From the NCBI GenBank assembly GCA_035523875.1, contig DATKPY010000035.1, positions 1 to 64,000 on the forward strand: a DNA stretch of 64,000 bases, given 5' to 3'. The position numbers were made by a program, and so were the translations under genes. The stretch comes from JASHUC01 sp035523875. GTDB taxonomy: Bacteria > Pseudomonadota > Gammaproteobacteria > Steroidobacterales > Steroidobacteraceae. Shown here piece after piece: positions 28,541 to 37,588 of this stretch. How positions within the stretch are numbered: the first letter of the stretch is position 1; the number at the start of each line of letters is the position of its first letter. The notes under the pieces are model-generated. The model saw nothing but the letters and a program-made list of their open reading frames with translations. It made no database searches and was not told the origin of the DNA.

Positions 28541-29465
28541 GATCGCCCAAATAGGTCGGCAGAATTCCGGCCATGCGCCGCGGGTCGATGCGAAGGGCCG
28601 CGAGACCGTCTTCGCGGCACAGGCTGTCGACGCCGAGCGAACGGAAGTTATCGAGCGAGAACGGCCTTCCGGGGAGCATCCCGAGCACGAGTCCCTCGAG
28701 CCATCCGAGCAGCCCGGGAAGCTTGAGGATATGGCACGGCAGCTGCGCGGCGGCGGCAGTCGTGCGCACGATCTGCTCGAGCGTGAGCACTTGTGGACCG
28801 CAGAGCTCGTAGGTCTGTCCGATCGTCGCGCGGACCACGAGCGCGCAGGCGAGCGCGCTCGCCACGTCCTCGACGAACACGGGTGCGAAGCGGGCGCGGG
28901 GGCGAGCGAGCGGCAGCGCTCCGAGCCCGAGACGCAGCAGTCGCGCGAAGCGCTCCGTCAGAGAGTCGCCCGGCCCGAAGATCACCGACGGTCGGAAGAT
29001 CGTGACTGCGAGCGAGGAGCTTGCGGCCTTGAGCAGCGCCTCGGCCTGGCCCTTGCTGCGCAGGTAGCGGCTCGCACCGCGCTCGGCATCGGCGCCGATC
29101 GCGCTCATGTGCACCACGCGCGGGACGCGCGCGAGCCGCGTCTCCTCGATCAGCTTCTCGACCAGCTCGACGTGCACTCTGTGAAAGCTCGCGCCGCTGC
29201 GCTCGTTCAGAATGCCGATGAGATTGACGACCACGTCGATATTGGCGAAGAGCTGCCCGAGCACGCGCGGCTCGTGGACATCCGCAGCCACGAGCTCCAC
29301 GGTCGGGAGCACCGTCAAGTGCTTGCCGCGCGCGAGGACGCGCGTCGGCACGCGGACCCAGTGGCCCGCAGCCGCGAGCAGGGCCACGAGCTCGCTGCCG
29401 ACGAACCCCGTGCCGCCGAGCACGCAGATGCGCAATCGCGGCGCCGAGAAGCCGAGTACGCTCAC
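28491..29465 (-). CDS. NAD(P)-binding protein, complex I NDUFA9-like atypical SDR
   Basis: About 324 residues. A Rossmann start RICVLGGTGFVGSELVALL, VNLIGIL, HMSAIGADAERGASRYLRSKGQAE (Tyr-x-x-x-Lys region) and FRPSVIFGPGDSLTERFARLLRL identify the NDUFA9/NmrA-like atypical SDR group. Function in bacteria is unclear; possibly quinone- or membrane-related. GTG at 29465 is chosen, 13 bases after the degQ stop; the longer frame upstream is inside degQ. Confidence 0.8.
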   Translation of the reverse strand: MSVLGFSAPRLRICVLGGTGFVGSELVALLAAAGHWVRVPTRVLARGKHLTVLPTVELVAADVHEPRVLGQLFANIDVVVNLIGILNERSGASFHRVHVELVEKLIEETRLARVPRVVHMSAIGADAERGASRYLRSKGQAEALLKAASSSLAVTIFRPSVIFGPGDSLTERFARLLRLGLGALPLARPRARFAPVFVEDVASALACALVVRATIGQTYELCGPQVLTLEQIVRTTAAAAQLPCHILKLPGLLGWLEGLVLGMLPGRPFSLDNFRSLGVDSLCREDGLAALRIDPRRMAGILPTYLGDLTQPRRFDRYRATVER

Positions 29466-29478
29466 TTCGGGCGCCGCC

Positions 29479-30843
29479 TCAGTGCACCGGAACGAGGACG
29501 ATCGTGTTGCCGCGGCGAATCTCGAGCACGAGCGTGGAGACGCCCTGTGCGCGCTCGCGCAGCTGCTCGACGCTGTCCACGCCCTGTTGATTGACGCCCA
29601 CGATGAGGTCGTTGCTGCGCAGCCCCGACTGCGCCGCGGCGCTGCCGGGCTCCACTCCGCGCACCAGCGCGCCGCTGCGGTCGGGCGCATCCACGAGACT
29701 CGCGCCCTCGAGCCCGCGATTGATGTCGGCGGGCTTCAGAGGCGCCGTCTGCGCCGCCGGCGCCTCGGCGATCACGACCCGGACCCGCTCCGGCTTGCCG
29801 TCGCGCAGCACATTGAGCTCGGCCTTATCGCCGACCCGCATCAGGCCGATCGCATTGCGCAGATCGGTGGGGCTCTTCACCGAAGTGCCGTTGATCGCGG
29901 TGATGATGTCGCCGATCTTGATCCCGGCGTGGTCCGCGGCCGAGCCCTGCACGACCTGGGTCACGAGCGCGCCGTGGGCGCTCGTGAGCCCGTAGACCTC
30001 GGCGATGTCGGAGCTCACCGCGTAGGTGCTCACTCCGAGCATGCCGCGCTTGACCGAGCCGTACTCGATCAGCTGGTCCATGATCGTGCGTGCCATGTTG
30101 ACGGGGATCGCGAAACCGATCCCGATGTTGCCTCCGGTGCGCGAGAGGATCGCGGTGTTGATGCCGATCAGCTCGCCGCGCAGGTTGACGAGCGCGCCGC
30201 CGGAGTTGCCGGGGTTGATCGATGCATCCGTCTGAATGAAGTCCTCGTAGCCGTCCGAGCTGATGTTCGAGCGCCCGAGCCCGCTCACGATCCCCGAAGT
30301 GACCGTGTTGTGCAGGCCGAAGGGATTGCCGATCGCGACGACGAAGTCGCCGACCTCGACCTTCGAGGAATCTCCGAGCCCGATCTGCACGAGATGCTCC
30401 GGCTTGACCTTCAGGACCGCGATGTCCGAGGCCTCATCGCTCCCGACGATCTGGGCGTCGAGATCGCGGCCGTCCTGCAGAGTGACGGTGATCTCGCTCG
30501 CGTTCTCCACCACGTGCGCATTCGTGAGGATGTAGCCGCGCTTGGCATCGAAGATGACCCCGGAGCCGGCGCTCTGGAATGGATGCTCGCCGGTGTCCCC
30601 GCCGGGCGGCACATCGAAGAAGCGGCGAAAGAGCGGATCGTCGAGGAGGGGATTCTGGGGGCTGCGCTCCCGGATCGTGCCGCGCGTGGCGACGTTGACG
30701 ATCGCGGGCGAGACCCGCTTGATCATGGGCGCGAGCGACGGCACCGGGGTCGAGCCGACCATGGCCGGCAGCGTGGTGCCCGCCGGGGCGGCGGTGGCGG
30801 CGAATGCCGCGACGGCGGCGAACAGGGAGAGGATGCGGCTCAT
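29479..30843 (-). CDS. degQ: Periplasmic serine protease DegQ/DegP family
   Basis: Envelope quality-control protease of 454 residues, the usual DegQ size. Signal peptide at residues 1-22 (MSRILSLFAAVAAFAATAAPA), the catalytic triad in ILTNAHVVENA (His), SDIAVLKV (Asp) and NPGNSGGALV (Ser), and two PDZ domains (RGMLGVSTYAVS and the C-terminal GLRSNDLIVGVNQ). ATG 30843 gives the canonical signal peptide. The inverted repeat at 30865-30880 lies in its leader or promoter. Followed by the NDUFA9-like gene in an apparent operon. Confidence 0.95.
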   Translation of the reverse strand: MSRILSLFAAVAAFAATAAPAGTTLPAMVGSTPVPSLAPMIKRVSPAIVNVATRGTIRERSPQNPLLDDPLFRRFFDVPPGGDTGEHPFQSAGSGVIFDAKRGYILTNAHVVENASEITVTLQDGRDLDAQIVGSDEASDIAVLKVKPEHLVQIGLGDSSKVEVGDFVVAIGNPFGLHNTVTSGIVSGLGRSNISSDGYEDFIQTDASINPGNSGGALVNLRGELIGINTAILSRTGGNIGIGFAIPVNMARTIMDQLIEYGSVKRGMLGVSTYAVSSDIAEVYGLTSAHGALVTQVVQGSAADHAGIKIGDIITAINGTSVKSPTDLRNAIGLMRVGDKAELNVLRDGKPERVRVVIAEAPAAQTAPLKPADINRGLEGASLVDAPDRSGALVRGVEPGSAAAQSGLRSNDLIVGVNQQGVDSVEQLRERAQGVSTLVLEIRRGNTIVLVPVH

Positions 30844-30864
30844 GGGGATTCCGGTCGGGCGCCC

Positions 30865-30880
30865 GCGCATTGTAATGCGC
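30865..30880. promoter_or_regulatory. 16-bp inverted repeat upstream of degQ
   Basis: GCGCATTGTAATGCGC is a perfect repeat with seven-base arms, 22 bases before the degQ ATG. It contains TACAAT on the minus strand, a possible -10. An operator is plausible; the regulator is unknown. Confidence 0.35.
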
Positions 30881-31126
30881 CATCTTCCCCTCGCGTGGCG
30901 CAACCGCAGCCCTTGCGCGTCACGAATACCGCAGTGCACAGGATGTGGGCAAGCTGTGCGCGGCCTGCGCACAGACTGTGTGCGGCCGACACAACATCTT
31001 GGGGTTGGCAGCCACTCGGGGTCTCCGCTCAGGGTGAAACTTTTTCTCGCTAATTTGCGGCGGATATTCTTATAACATCATGAAAATAATGACTTAATTA
31101 TGCTTCATTTGTTGCGGTTTTATGTC

Positions 31127-31155
31127 TTGACGGGTTCGGCAGCCGTCATTAGGCT
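31127..31155 (+). promoter_or_regulatory. Putative promoter of nrdJab
   Basis: TTGACG, a 17-base spacer and TAGGCT, preceded by an AT-rich stretch that could act as an UP element. The start of transcription would fall near 31162, immediately before the NrdR box. Confidence 0.5.
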
Positions 31156-31165
31156 CCTTCTCCCG

Positions 31166-31181
31166 ACACTAGATCTTGTGT
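31166..31181. promoter_or_regulatory. NrdR box
   Basis: ACACTAGATCTTGTGT closely matches the known NrdR consensus (ACAC, AT-rich centre, GTGT). It lies just downstream of the candidate transcription start, where binding of the ATP-cone repressor NrdR would block nrdJab. The nrdR gene itself is not in the window. Confidence 0.7.
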
Positions 31182-31349
31182 CGCGCAACGCGATCGGGAT
31201 TTCGAGCATCGGGGGGAGATCTCAGGGGGATGCGGCCGTCTGACAGCGGTCGCGCATGCGTCGGCTCGTCAGACACCTGTCTCGAGGCGTGGCCGCCGTC
31301 TCTTCTGCGATTTGTGACACGGTCTGCTATATCGGAGCGTTTCGGATTC

Positions 31350-34300
31350 ATGAATAGCCTCGTGAAAATCGATCCGCAGGAAATCGAGAGCGTTCCCTTC
31401 CAGGAAGCCTCGCTCGACATCTGGGACAAGAAGTACCGTCTCACCGCCAAGGATGGGACGCCCATCGACAAGTCGATGGACGATACGTACAAGCGCGTCG
31501 CGCGCGCGCTCGCCGACGTGGAGCGCGACGACGCGCGCGAGCAGTGGTACGAGCGGTTTCTTTGGGCGTTGCGCCGGGGCGTGGTCCCCGCCGGGCGCAT
31601 CATCTCAAATGCCGGGGCGTGGCAGCACAAGCCGGCGACCTCCACGATCAACTGCACGGTATCGGGGACCATCCGCGACTCGATGGATGACATCTTGCGG
31701 AGGGTTCACGAGGCGGGATTGACGCTCAAATCGGGCGCGGGCATCGGCTACTGCTTCTCGACACTGCGTCCGCGCGGCGCATACGTGTCGGGAGCAGGCG
31801 CCCACACCTCCGGCCCGCTCTCGTTCATGGATATCTTCGACAAGATGTGCTTCACGATCTCCTCCGCGGGCGGCCGCCGCGGCGCGCAGATGGGAACCTT
31901 CGATGTCGGACATCCGGATGCGATGGAGTTCATTCGGGCGAAGCGCGAGAGCGGACGTCTCCGCCAGTTCAATCTGTCGCTGCTCATCACGGATGAGTTC
32001 ATTGACGCCGTGCGCGAGAATCGCGACTGGAATCTCGCCTTTCCCATATCCCGCCGCGAGCTCGAGACGGAGCAGCCCGACCTCTCGGACTCCGCCAAGT
32101 TCCTCTGGCGCGAATGGGAAACGCACGACGGCTATGTCGTGAACGAAGAAGGGCTCGTCGCCTGCAGGATCTACAAGACGTTGCCCGCGCGTCGGATGTG
32201 GGAAGTCATCATGGCTTCCACGTACGATTTTGCCGAGCCGGGGTTCATTCTCATCGACCGCGTCAACGAGATGAACAACAACTGGTGGTGCGAGAACATT
32301 CGTGCGACCAATCCGTGCGTGACCGGGGACACTTGGGTTCACACCAGTGACGGCCCGAGACAGGTGAGCGAGCTCATCGGCCGGCCGTTCCAAGCGCGAA
32401 TCGACGGCCAGGACTACGCGACGGGCCCGGAAGGCTTCTTCCTCACCGCACGCAAACCGGTCGTACGGATCGAAACGGCGGAGGGCCACTGCCTGCGCCT
32501 CACCGCCGACCACCGCGTGCGCCGCTATTCGAAGCTGACACCATGGACTGCTGAGTCGCAGTGGTGCAGCGCGGGCGATCTGCGCACCGGCGATCTCCTC
32601 GTACTCAACGACCATCGCGGCAATGCCTGCTGGCCGGGCGCCCATACCCGAGAGGAAGGCTATCTGATCGGACTGCTGATGGGCGACGGAGCACTGGCGT
32701 CGGACACGGCAGTGCGATCGATGCGGGCCGCTCGAGCGCAGGCGAACGGATTCGCGGGCGGTGTCGCGCCGGGCATCCGCGCCGTCCTCGCGGACGCGGA
32801 GGCAGCCGCAACGACGCTCGCACACGGCGAGCGAGCGGATTCCACGGGGTGGAATTCGGTAGCCGGGCAGTGCGAGTCTCGAATGTCCTTCAAGCCGCTC
32901 GCAGCGTTGGCGGAATCCCTCGGCATGGGAGGGGGATGCAAAGCGATCACGCCGATCATGGAACGCGCCTCGAGTGAATTCTATCGGGGTTTCCTGCGCG
33001 GCCTCTTCGATGCCGAAGGAAGCGTACAACGCCGGCAGGAAAAGGGCGTGAGCATTCGCCTTGCTCAGTCGGATCTCGGGCGACTGCAAGCCGTGCAACG
33101 CATGCTGCTCAGGATCGGAATTGCGGCGCGCATCGATCGCGACCGCCCCCGCGCCGATCCGCTATCGGCGCGGCACGAGCTCACCGTGAGCGGCGCATGT
33201 CTCGGGCGCTTCGCGACCGAGATCGGCTTCGGCGATGTCGAGAAGCAGGCGCGCCTCGAGTCATGGCTCGGCGTGCACGGGCGATCGTCGCATCATCGAC
33301 GCTACGCGGCACGGGTCGAGCGAGTCGTGGAGGACGGCGCCGAGTGGGTCTTCGACGTGCAGGTCCCCGGCATCCATGCCTTCGACGCGAACGGGCTCTA
33401 CGCGCACAACTGCGGCGAGCAGGCGCTCCCCGAGTTCGGAGCCTGTCTGCTCGGATCGGTGAATTTGACGAAGTTCGTTCGCCACCCGTTCAGCGAGTTC
33501 GCGGAGTTCGATTGGGCCGAGTATCGCGAGGTCGTCAAGGTGTTCACGCGGATGCTCGACAACGTGGTCGAGATCAACGGGTTGCCGCTAGAGCGACAGC
33601 GCGAGGAGATCAATCGAAAGCGCCGACACGGGATGGGCTTCCTCGGGCTCGGCAGCACCCTCACGCTTCTCGGGATGAAGTATGGCGCGCCCGAGGCGGT
33701 CAAGTTCACCGAGGACGTGTCGCGCGAGATGGCGGTCGCGGGCTGGGAGACCGCCCTCGAGCTCGCGCGCGAGAAGGGCCCGGCGCCCATCATGAACGAG
33801 GAATTCGTCGTGACGAAGGCGATGCTGCGCAAGCGGCCGGAAATGGCGCGCGACGGCTGGAAGCCGGGTGCGAAGATCTCGGGCAGACTGCTGCACGCGA
33901 AATACAGCCGCTACATGCAGCGGATCGCGCAAGTCGCCCCGAACCTCGTCCACGAGCTCGCGGAAACGGGAGCTCGCTTCACGCACCACACCTCGATTGC
34001 CCCGACGGGAACGATTTCCCTGTCCCTCGCCAATAACGCATCGAACGGAATCGAGCCCTCCTTCGCCCATCACTATTTCCGCAACGTGATTCGTGAGGGA
34101 AAGAAGTCCAAGGAGAAGATCGACGTCTATTCGTTCGAGCTCCTCGCCTACCGGGAGCTGATCACTCCCAAGGCGAAGCCGAATGCGACGCACGATGCGG
34201 AGCGACTTCCCGACTACTTCATCGCTGCCGACGAGGTGACGCCGGAGCAGCACGTGGACATTCAGGCAGCGGCTCAGAGGTGGGTCGACTCCTCCATCTC

Positions 34301-34592
34301 GAAGACTGCGAACGTGCCCACGAACTTTCCGTACGAGAAGTTCAAGGACATCTACATGTACGCGTACGAGCAGGGCCTGAAGGGCTGCACGACGTTCCGC
34401 TTCAATCCGGCGGCGTTCCAGGGCGTGCTCGTGAAGGAGCAGGATCTCAAGAACACCGTCTACCGCTTCACGCTCGAGGACGGCACCGTGGTCGAGGCGC
34501 GCGGCAACGAGGAGATCGAGTACGACGGCGAGATCCACACCGCCGCGAACCTGTTCGATGCGATGCGCGACGGCTATTACGGGCGCTTTTAG
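31350..34592 (+). CDS. nrdJa: Adenosylcobalamin-dependent (class II) ribonucleotide reductase large part, NrdJa, with intein
   Basis: Reduces ribonucleotides to deoxyribonucleotides using a B12-generated thiyl radical, independent of oxygen. The precursor from ATG 31350 (MNSLVKIDPQ, GGAG 12 bases upstream) is 1080 residues; removal of the 365-residue intein leaves 715. Conserved parts are INCTVSGTIRDSMDD (redox Cys102), SGAGIGYCFSTLRPRGAYVSG, the active-site block NP/CGEQ with the radical Cys688 split from NP by the intein, and GACLLGSVNL (second redox Cys699). C-terminal sequence ends GYYGRF without the usual cysteine tail, which is supplied by nrdJb 37 bases downstream, the split arrangement known in Pseudomonas. 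Intein splicing must occur for activity. Confidence 0.92.
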   Translation: MNSLVKIDPQEIESVPFQEASLDIWDKKYRLTAKDGTPIDKSMDDTYKRVARALADVERDDAREQWYERFLWALRRGVVPAGRIISNAGAWQHKPATSTINCTVSGTIRDSMDDILRRVHEAGLTLKSGAGIGYCFSTLRPRGAYVSGAGAHTSGPLSFMDIFDKMCFTISSAGGRRGAQMGTFDVGHPDAMEFIRAKRESGRLRQFNLSLLITDEFIDAVRENRDWNLAFPISRRELETEQPDLSDSAKFLWREWETHDGYVVNEEGLVACRIYKTLPARRMWEVIMASTYDFAEPGFILIDRVNEMNNNWWCENIRATNPCVTGDTWVHTSDGPRQVSELIGRPFQARIDGQDYATGPEGFFLTARKPVVRIETAEGHCLRLTADHRVRRYSKLTPWTAESQWCSAGDLRTGDLLVLNDHRGNACWPGAHTREEGYLIGLLMGDGALASDTAVRSMRAARAQANGFAGGVAPGIRAVLADAEAAATTLAHGERADSTGWNSVAGQCESRMSFKPLAALAESLGMGGGCKAITPIMERASSEFYRGFLRGLFDAEGSVQRRQEKGVSIRLAQSDLGRLQAVQRMLLRIGIAARIDRDRPRADPLSARHELTVSGACLGRFATEIGFGDVEKQARLESWLGVHGRSSHHRRYAARVERVVEDGAEWVFDVQVPGIHAFDANGLYAHNCGEQALPEFGACLLGSVNLTKFVRHPFSEFAEFDWAEYREVVKVFTRMLDNVVEINGLPLERQREEINRKRRHGMGFLGLGSTLTLLGMKYGAPEAVKFTEDVSREMAVAGWETALELAREKGPAPIMNEEFVVTKAMLRKRPEMARDGWKPGAKISGRLLHAKYSRYMQRIAQVAPNLVHELAETGARFTHHTSIAPTGTISLSLANNASNGIEPSFAHHYFRNVIREGKKSKEKIDVYSFELLAYRELITPKAKPNATHDAERLPDYFIAADEVTPEQHVDIQAAAQRWVDSSISKTANVPTNFPYEKFKDIYMYAYEQGLKGCTTFRFNPAAFQGVLVKEQDLKNTVYRFTLEDGTVVEARGNEEIEYDGEIHTAANLFDAMRDGYYGRF
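32316..33410 (+). mobile_element. LAGLIDADG intein in NrdJa, inserted at the catalytic cysteine
   Basis: Protein intron of 365 residues (precursor 323-687). It starts with Cys323 (CVTGDTWVHTSDG, splicing block A), has block B TADHRV (Thr385, His388), two endonuclease motifs LIGLLMGDGAL (about 439-449) and FLRGLFDAEGSV (548-559) that keep their acidic residues, block F VFDVQVPGIHAFDANG and block G LYAHN with the penultimate His686 and terminal Asn687, followed by Cys688 as +1 nucleophile. All splicing residues are present, so it should be active. Its base composition is like the host, suggesting long residence or a similar donor. Confidence 0.95.
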
Positions 34593-34629
34593 CCGAGCGC
34601 GCGCCAGGACTGCACGAGGACAGCGTTCC

Positions 34630-35388
34630 ATGACCATCAAGATCGCGAAGAAGATCGTCAAGTACGAGGTGATGAAGCCGCAGGAGCCGGCGCCGCCGCC
34701 CAAGCCGGAGGAGGCGCAGCCCGCCGTCGCGAGGCCGGCCGCGCCCGCCGCGGAGCCGGATATGGTGCAGGACCGGACCGGACGGCTCGCCAAGGTCATC
34801 CGCATGCACGAGAAGGTCGAGCGCCCGGAGGTGCTCATCGGCTCCACCTACAAGATCAAGACGCCGATCTCCGATCACGCGATGTACGTGACGATCAACG
34901 ACATCGTGCTCAACGAAGGTACCGAGTACGAGCAGCGGCGGCCGTTCGAGATCTTCATCAACTCGAAGAATCTCGATCACTTCCAGTGGATCGTCGCCTT
35001 GACGCGCATCATCTCGGCCGTCTTCCGCAAAGGCGGCGATGTGACGTTTCTCGTCGATGAGTTGAAGGCGGTGTTCGATCCGCGCGGCGGCTACTGGCAG
35101 CCGGGCGGCAAGTTCATGCCCTCGATCATCGCCGAGCTCGGTTACGTGATCGAGCGGCATCTGCAGAGCATCGGACTGATGAGAAAGCGCGAGCTCGACG
35201 AGCATCAGCAGAAGCTGGTGGACGAGAAGCGCGCGGCCTTCGAGGCGCGGGCGAAACAGGCGGATGCGTTCGCCAAGACCCACTTTCCGGAGGGCGCTCA
35301 GCTTTGCGGCAAGTGCAACACGGCGGCGGCCATCATGCTCGATGGGTGTATGACCTGCCTCAACTGCGGCGATTCGAAGTGCGGGTAA
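34630..35388 (+). CDS. nrdJb: Class II ribonucleotide reductase C-terminal part, NrdJb
   Basis: Partner polypeptide of NrdJa, 252 residues. After a Pro/Ala-rich linker (about residues 15-50), it contains the conserved block MVQDRTGRLAKVIRMHEKVERPEVLIGSTYKIKTP region, DHAMYVTINDI, and a C-terminal cysteine cluster (LCGKCN ... GCMTCLNCGDSKCG) that binds zinc and/or supplies the redox-active cysteines that re-reduce the active site. ATG 34630 gives the family start MTIKIAKKIVKYEV. Co-transcribed with nrdJa; terminator at 35494. Confidence 0.92.
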   Translation: MTIKIAKKIVKYEVMKPQEPAPPPKPEEAQPAVARPAAPAAEPDMVQDRTGRLAKVIRMHEKVERPEVLIGSTYKIKTPISDHAMYVTINDIVLNEGTEYEQRRPFEIFINSKNLDHFQWIVALTRIISAVFRKGGDVTFLVDELKAVFDPRGGYWQPGGKFMPSIIAELGYVIERHLQSIGLMRKRELDEHQQKLVDEKRAAFEARAKQADAFAKTHFPEGAQLCGKCNTAAAIMLDGCMTCLNCGDSKCG

Positions 35389-35493
35389 GGGCGCGCACTG
35401 CGGGTTTGGAGAGAAGGATCGAGCGAAGCTGACAGACTTGGGCGCAAGGTACCCCTTCCCGTCCCTGACGGGAACGATCAATGCGCCACCTCG

Positions 35494-35523
35494 AAGGGCA
35501 GTCCGTCGCGGCTGCCCTTTTTT
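35494..35523 (+). terminator. Intrinsic terminator after nrdJab
   Basis: AAGGGCAG (35494-35501), a ten-base loop and CTGCCCTT (35512-35519), followed by a T run to 35523. It also abuts the stop codon of the convergent ABC gene. Confidence 0.8.
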
Positions 35524-37588
35524 ACGCCCGACGCGATCCGGCGCGCGCCATGGCCGCCGCCGCGGCGGCGCGCTCGATCACCGGGCGCCGCCCGCCGGCG
35601 CGCGGGCTCTCCTCCTCGACCGCGGGCGCCACGAACTGGGCGTTGTAGAGCTCGTGGTAGGCGCCCTCGCGGGCTAACAGCTCCTCGTGGGTGCCCTGCT
35701 CGACGATGCTGCCGTTGCGCATCACGAGAATGAGGTTGGCGTCGCGGATGGTCGAGAGACGGTGGGCAATGACGAAGCTCGTGCGGTTGGAGCGCAGCGC
35801 CGCCATGGCGTGCTGCACCAGTGCCTCCGTGCGGGTGTCGACCGAGCTCGTCGCCTCATCGAGGATGAGCAGCGCCGGATCGGTGAGGAAGGCGCGCGCG
35901 ATGGTGATGAGCTGCTTCTGGCCGGCGCTCAAGTTGCTGCTTTCCTCGTCGATGACCGTGTCGTAGCCCTCGGGGAGGCCGCGGACGAAGCGGTCGACGA
36001 ACGTCGCGCGCGCGGCCGCGACCAGCTCCTCGTCGCTCGCCTGAGGGCGGCCGTAGCGAATGTTCTCGCGAATGGTGCCGTTGAAGAGCCAGGTATCCTG
36101 CAGCACCATACCGATGCGCGCGCGCAGCTCGTCGCGGCGCAGCGTCTTCACGTCGACGCCGTCGAGCGTGATGCGGCCGGAATCGAGCTCGTAGAAGCGC
36201 ATGATCAGATTGACGAGCGTGGTCTTGCCGGCGCCTGTCGGCCCGACGATGGCGATCGTGTGGCCGGGCTCGGCGACGAGCGACACGTCCTCGATGAGCG
36301 GCTTGTCCGCCTCGTAGCGGAACGAGACGTGCTCGAACTCCACCCGCCCGCTGACCGCGATCGGGTGCGCGGCCGCGACCGGCTCGGCGGTCTGCTCCGG
36401 CGCATCGAGCAGATCGAACACCCGTTCCGCGGAGGCGACGCCCGACTGCATGCTGTTCGCCATCGAGGCGATCTGGGTGAGGGGACGGGTGAACTGCCGC
36501 GAGTACTGGATGAACGCCTGCACATCCCCGAGGCTCATCGACCCGGTCGCAACCCGCAGCCCCCCGATCACGGCGACGAGCACGTAGTTCAGGTTCCCGA
36601 TGAACATCACCGCCGGCATGATGATGCCGGAGACGAACTGGGCGCCGAAGCTCGCCGTATAGAGCTGCTCGTTCTTGGTATCGAAGCTGCGCGCAACCTC
36701 GCGGTGGCGTCCGAACACCTTGACGAGCTCGTGGCCGGTGAAGGCCTCCTCGATCTGGCTGTTGAGATCACCCGTGTGCGCCCACTGCGCGATGAACTGT
36801 CCCTGTGAGCGCTTCCCGATCACCTTCGTCACATACATCGCAAGTGGAATGGTCACGAGCGCCACCAGGGCGAGGAGCGGCGAGATCACGAACATCATCG
36901 CCACCACGCCGATCACGGTGAGAAGCGAGGTGAGCAGCTGGCTCAGCGTCTGCTGCAGGCTCTGGGAGATGTTGCCGATGTCGTTGGTGACGCGGCTCAA
37001 GAGCTCCCCGCGCGGCTGCTGATCGAAGTACTTGAGCGGCAGCCGGTTCACCTTGTCCTCCACTTCGGCGCGCAGCCGCAGCACGGTCGCCTGCACCACG
37101 TCGTTGAGGAGGTACGCCTGCGCCCACTGGAAGAAGCTCGAGACCAGATACAGGCCGATGAGCACGAGGAGCAGGCGCCCGAGCGCGGCGAAGTCGATGC
37201 CGGCGCCTGGCACGAGATGCATCTGAGCGAGGAGCTCGGCGAAATGGCGGTTGCCCGCGGCGCGCGCCGCGGCGACCGCCTGCGCGAGCGTCGTGCCCGC
37301 GGCGAGCTGCCGGCCGACGACGCCCGAGAAGATCACGTCGGTCGCGCGCCCGATGATGAGCGGGCCGATGACCGCGAGCACGATGCTCGCGACGGCGAGC
37401 GCGACCACGCTCAGCACGCGGAAGCGGTCGGGTCCGAGCAGGCGCAGCAGCCGGCGCGCCGACGGCCAGAAATTGAGCGACTTCTCGGTGGGCCGGCCCA
37501 CGTTCATCCACGGCGGGCCGCCGCGAGCGGCGGCCTGGCCGGCCGCAGGCAGGCGCTGCGGCAGTGCGCTCGCGGGACGGTCGCTCAT
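35522..37588 (-). CDS. ABC exporter half-transporter (permease-ATPase fusion), second subunit
   Basis: 688 residues with an extended N-terminus (MSDRPASALPQRLPAAGQAA), six membrane helices (about residues 60-380) and an ATPase domain. The ATPase has Walker A GPTGAGKTT, signature NLSAGQKQL (an Ala replaces the usual Gly of LSGGQ), Walker B LLILDEATSSVD and switch His (VIAHRLST). The ATG at 37588 overlaps the stop of the preceding half-transporter by four bases; the longer open frame to 38893 is antisense-like shadow. Together they probably form a heterodimeric multidrug or lipid exporter of the MdlAB/BmrCD type. Confidence 0.9.
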   Translation of the reverse strand: MSDRPASALPQRLPAAGQAAARGGPPWMNVGRPTEKSLNFWPSARRLLRLLGPDRFRVLSVVALAVASIVLAVIGPLIIGRATDVIFSGVVGRQLAAGTTLAQAVAAARAAGNRHFAELLAQMHLVPGAGIDFAALGRLLLVLIGLYLVSSFFQWAQAYLLNDVVQATVLRLRAEVEDKVNRLPLKYFDQQPRGELLSRVTNDIGNISQSLQQTLSQLLTSLLTVIGVVAMMFVISPLLALVALVTIPLAMYVTKVIGKRSQGQFIAQWAHTGDLNSQIEEAFTGHELVKVFGRHREVARSFDTKNEQLYTASFGAQFVSGIIMPAVMFIGNLNYVLVAVIGGLRVATGSMSLGDVQAFIQYSRQFTRPLTQIASMANSMQSGVASAERVFDLLDAPEQTAEPVAAAHPIAVSGRVEFEHVSFRYEADKPLIEDVSLVAEPGHTIAIVGPTGAGKTTLVNLIMRFYELDSGRITLDGVDVKTLRRDELRARIGMVLQDTWLFNGTIRENIRYGRPQASDEELVAAARATFVDRFVRGLPEGYDTVIDEESSNLSAGQKQLITIARAFLTDPALLILDEATSSVDTRTEALVQHAMAALRSNRTSFVIAHRLSTIRDANLILVMRNGSIVEQGTHEELLAREGAYHELYNAQFVAPAVEEESPRAGGRRPVIERAAAAAAMARAGSRRA

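Larger units (their letters stand above)
30844..31349. other. 506-bp intergenic region between degQ and nrdJa
   Basis: Divergent control region with no convincing gene. It holds the degQ inverted repeat, an inverted repeat at 30954-30974 (CTGTGCGC, five-base loop, GCGCACAG), a weak NrdR-like match ACACAACATCTTGGGG at 30989-31004, an AT-rich island at about 31060-31125 unlike the surrounding GC-rich DNA, the nrdJ promoter candidate and a strong NrdR box. Confidence 0.6.

Noticed and set aside
31000..31349. Cobalamin riboswitch before the B12-dependent RNR
   Set aside because: No B12-box-like sequence or matching architecture was recognised; NrdR control explains the leader better.
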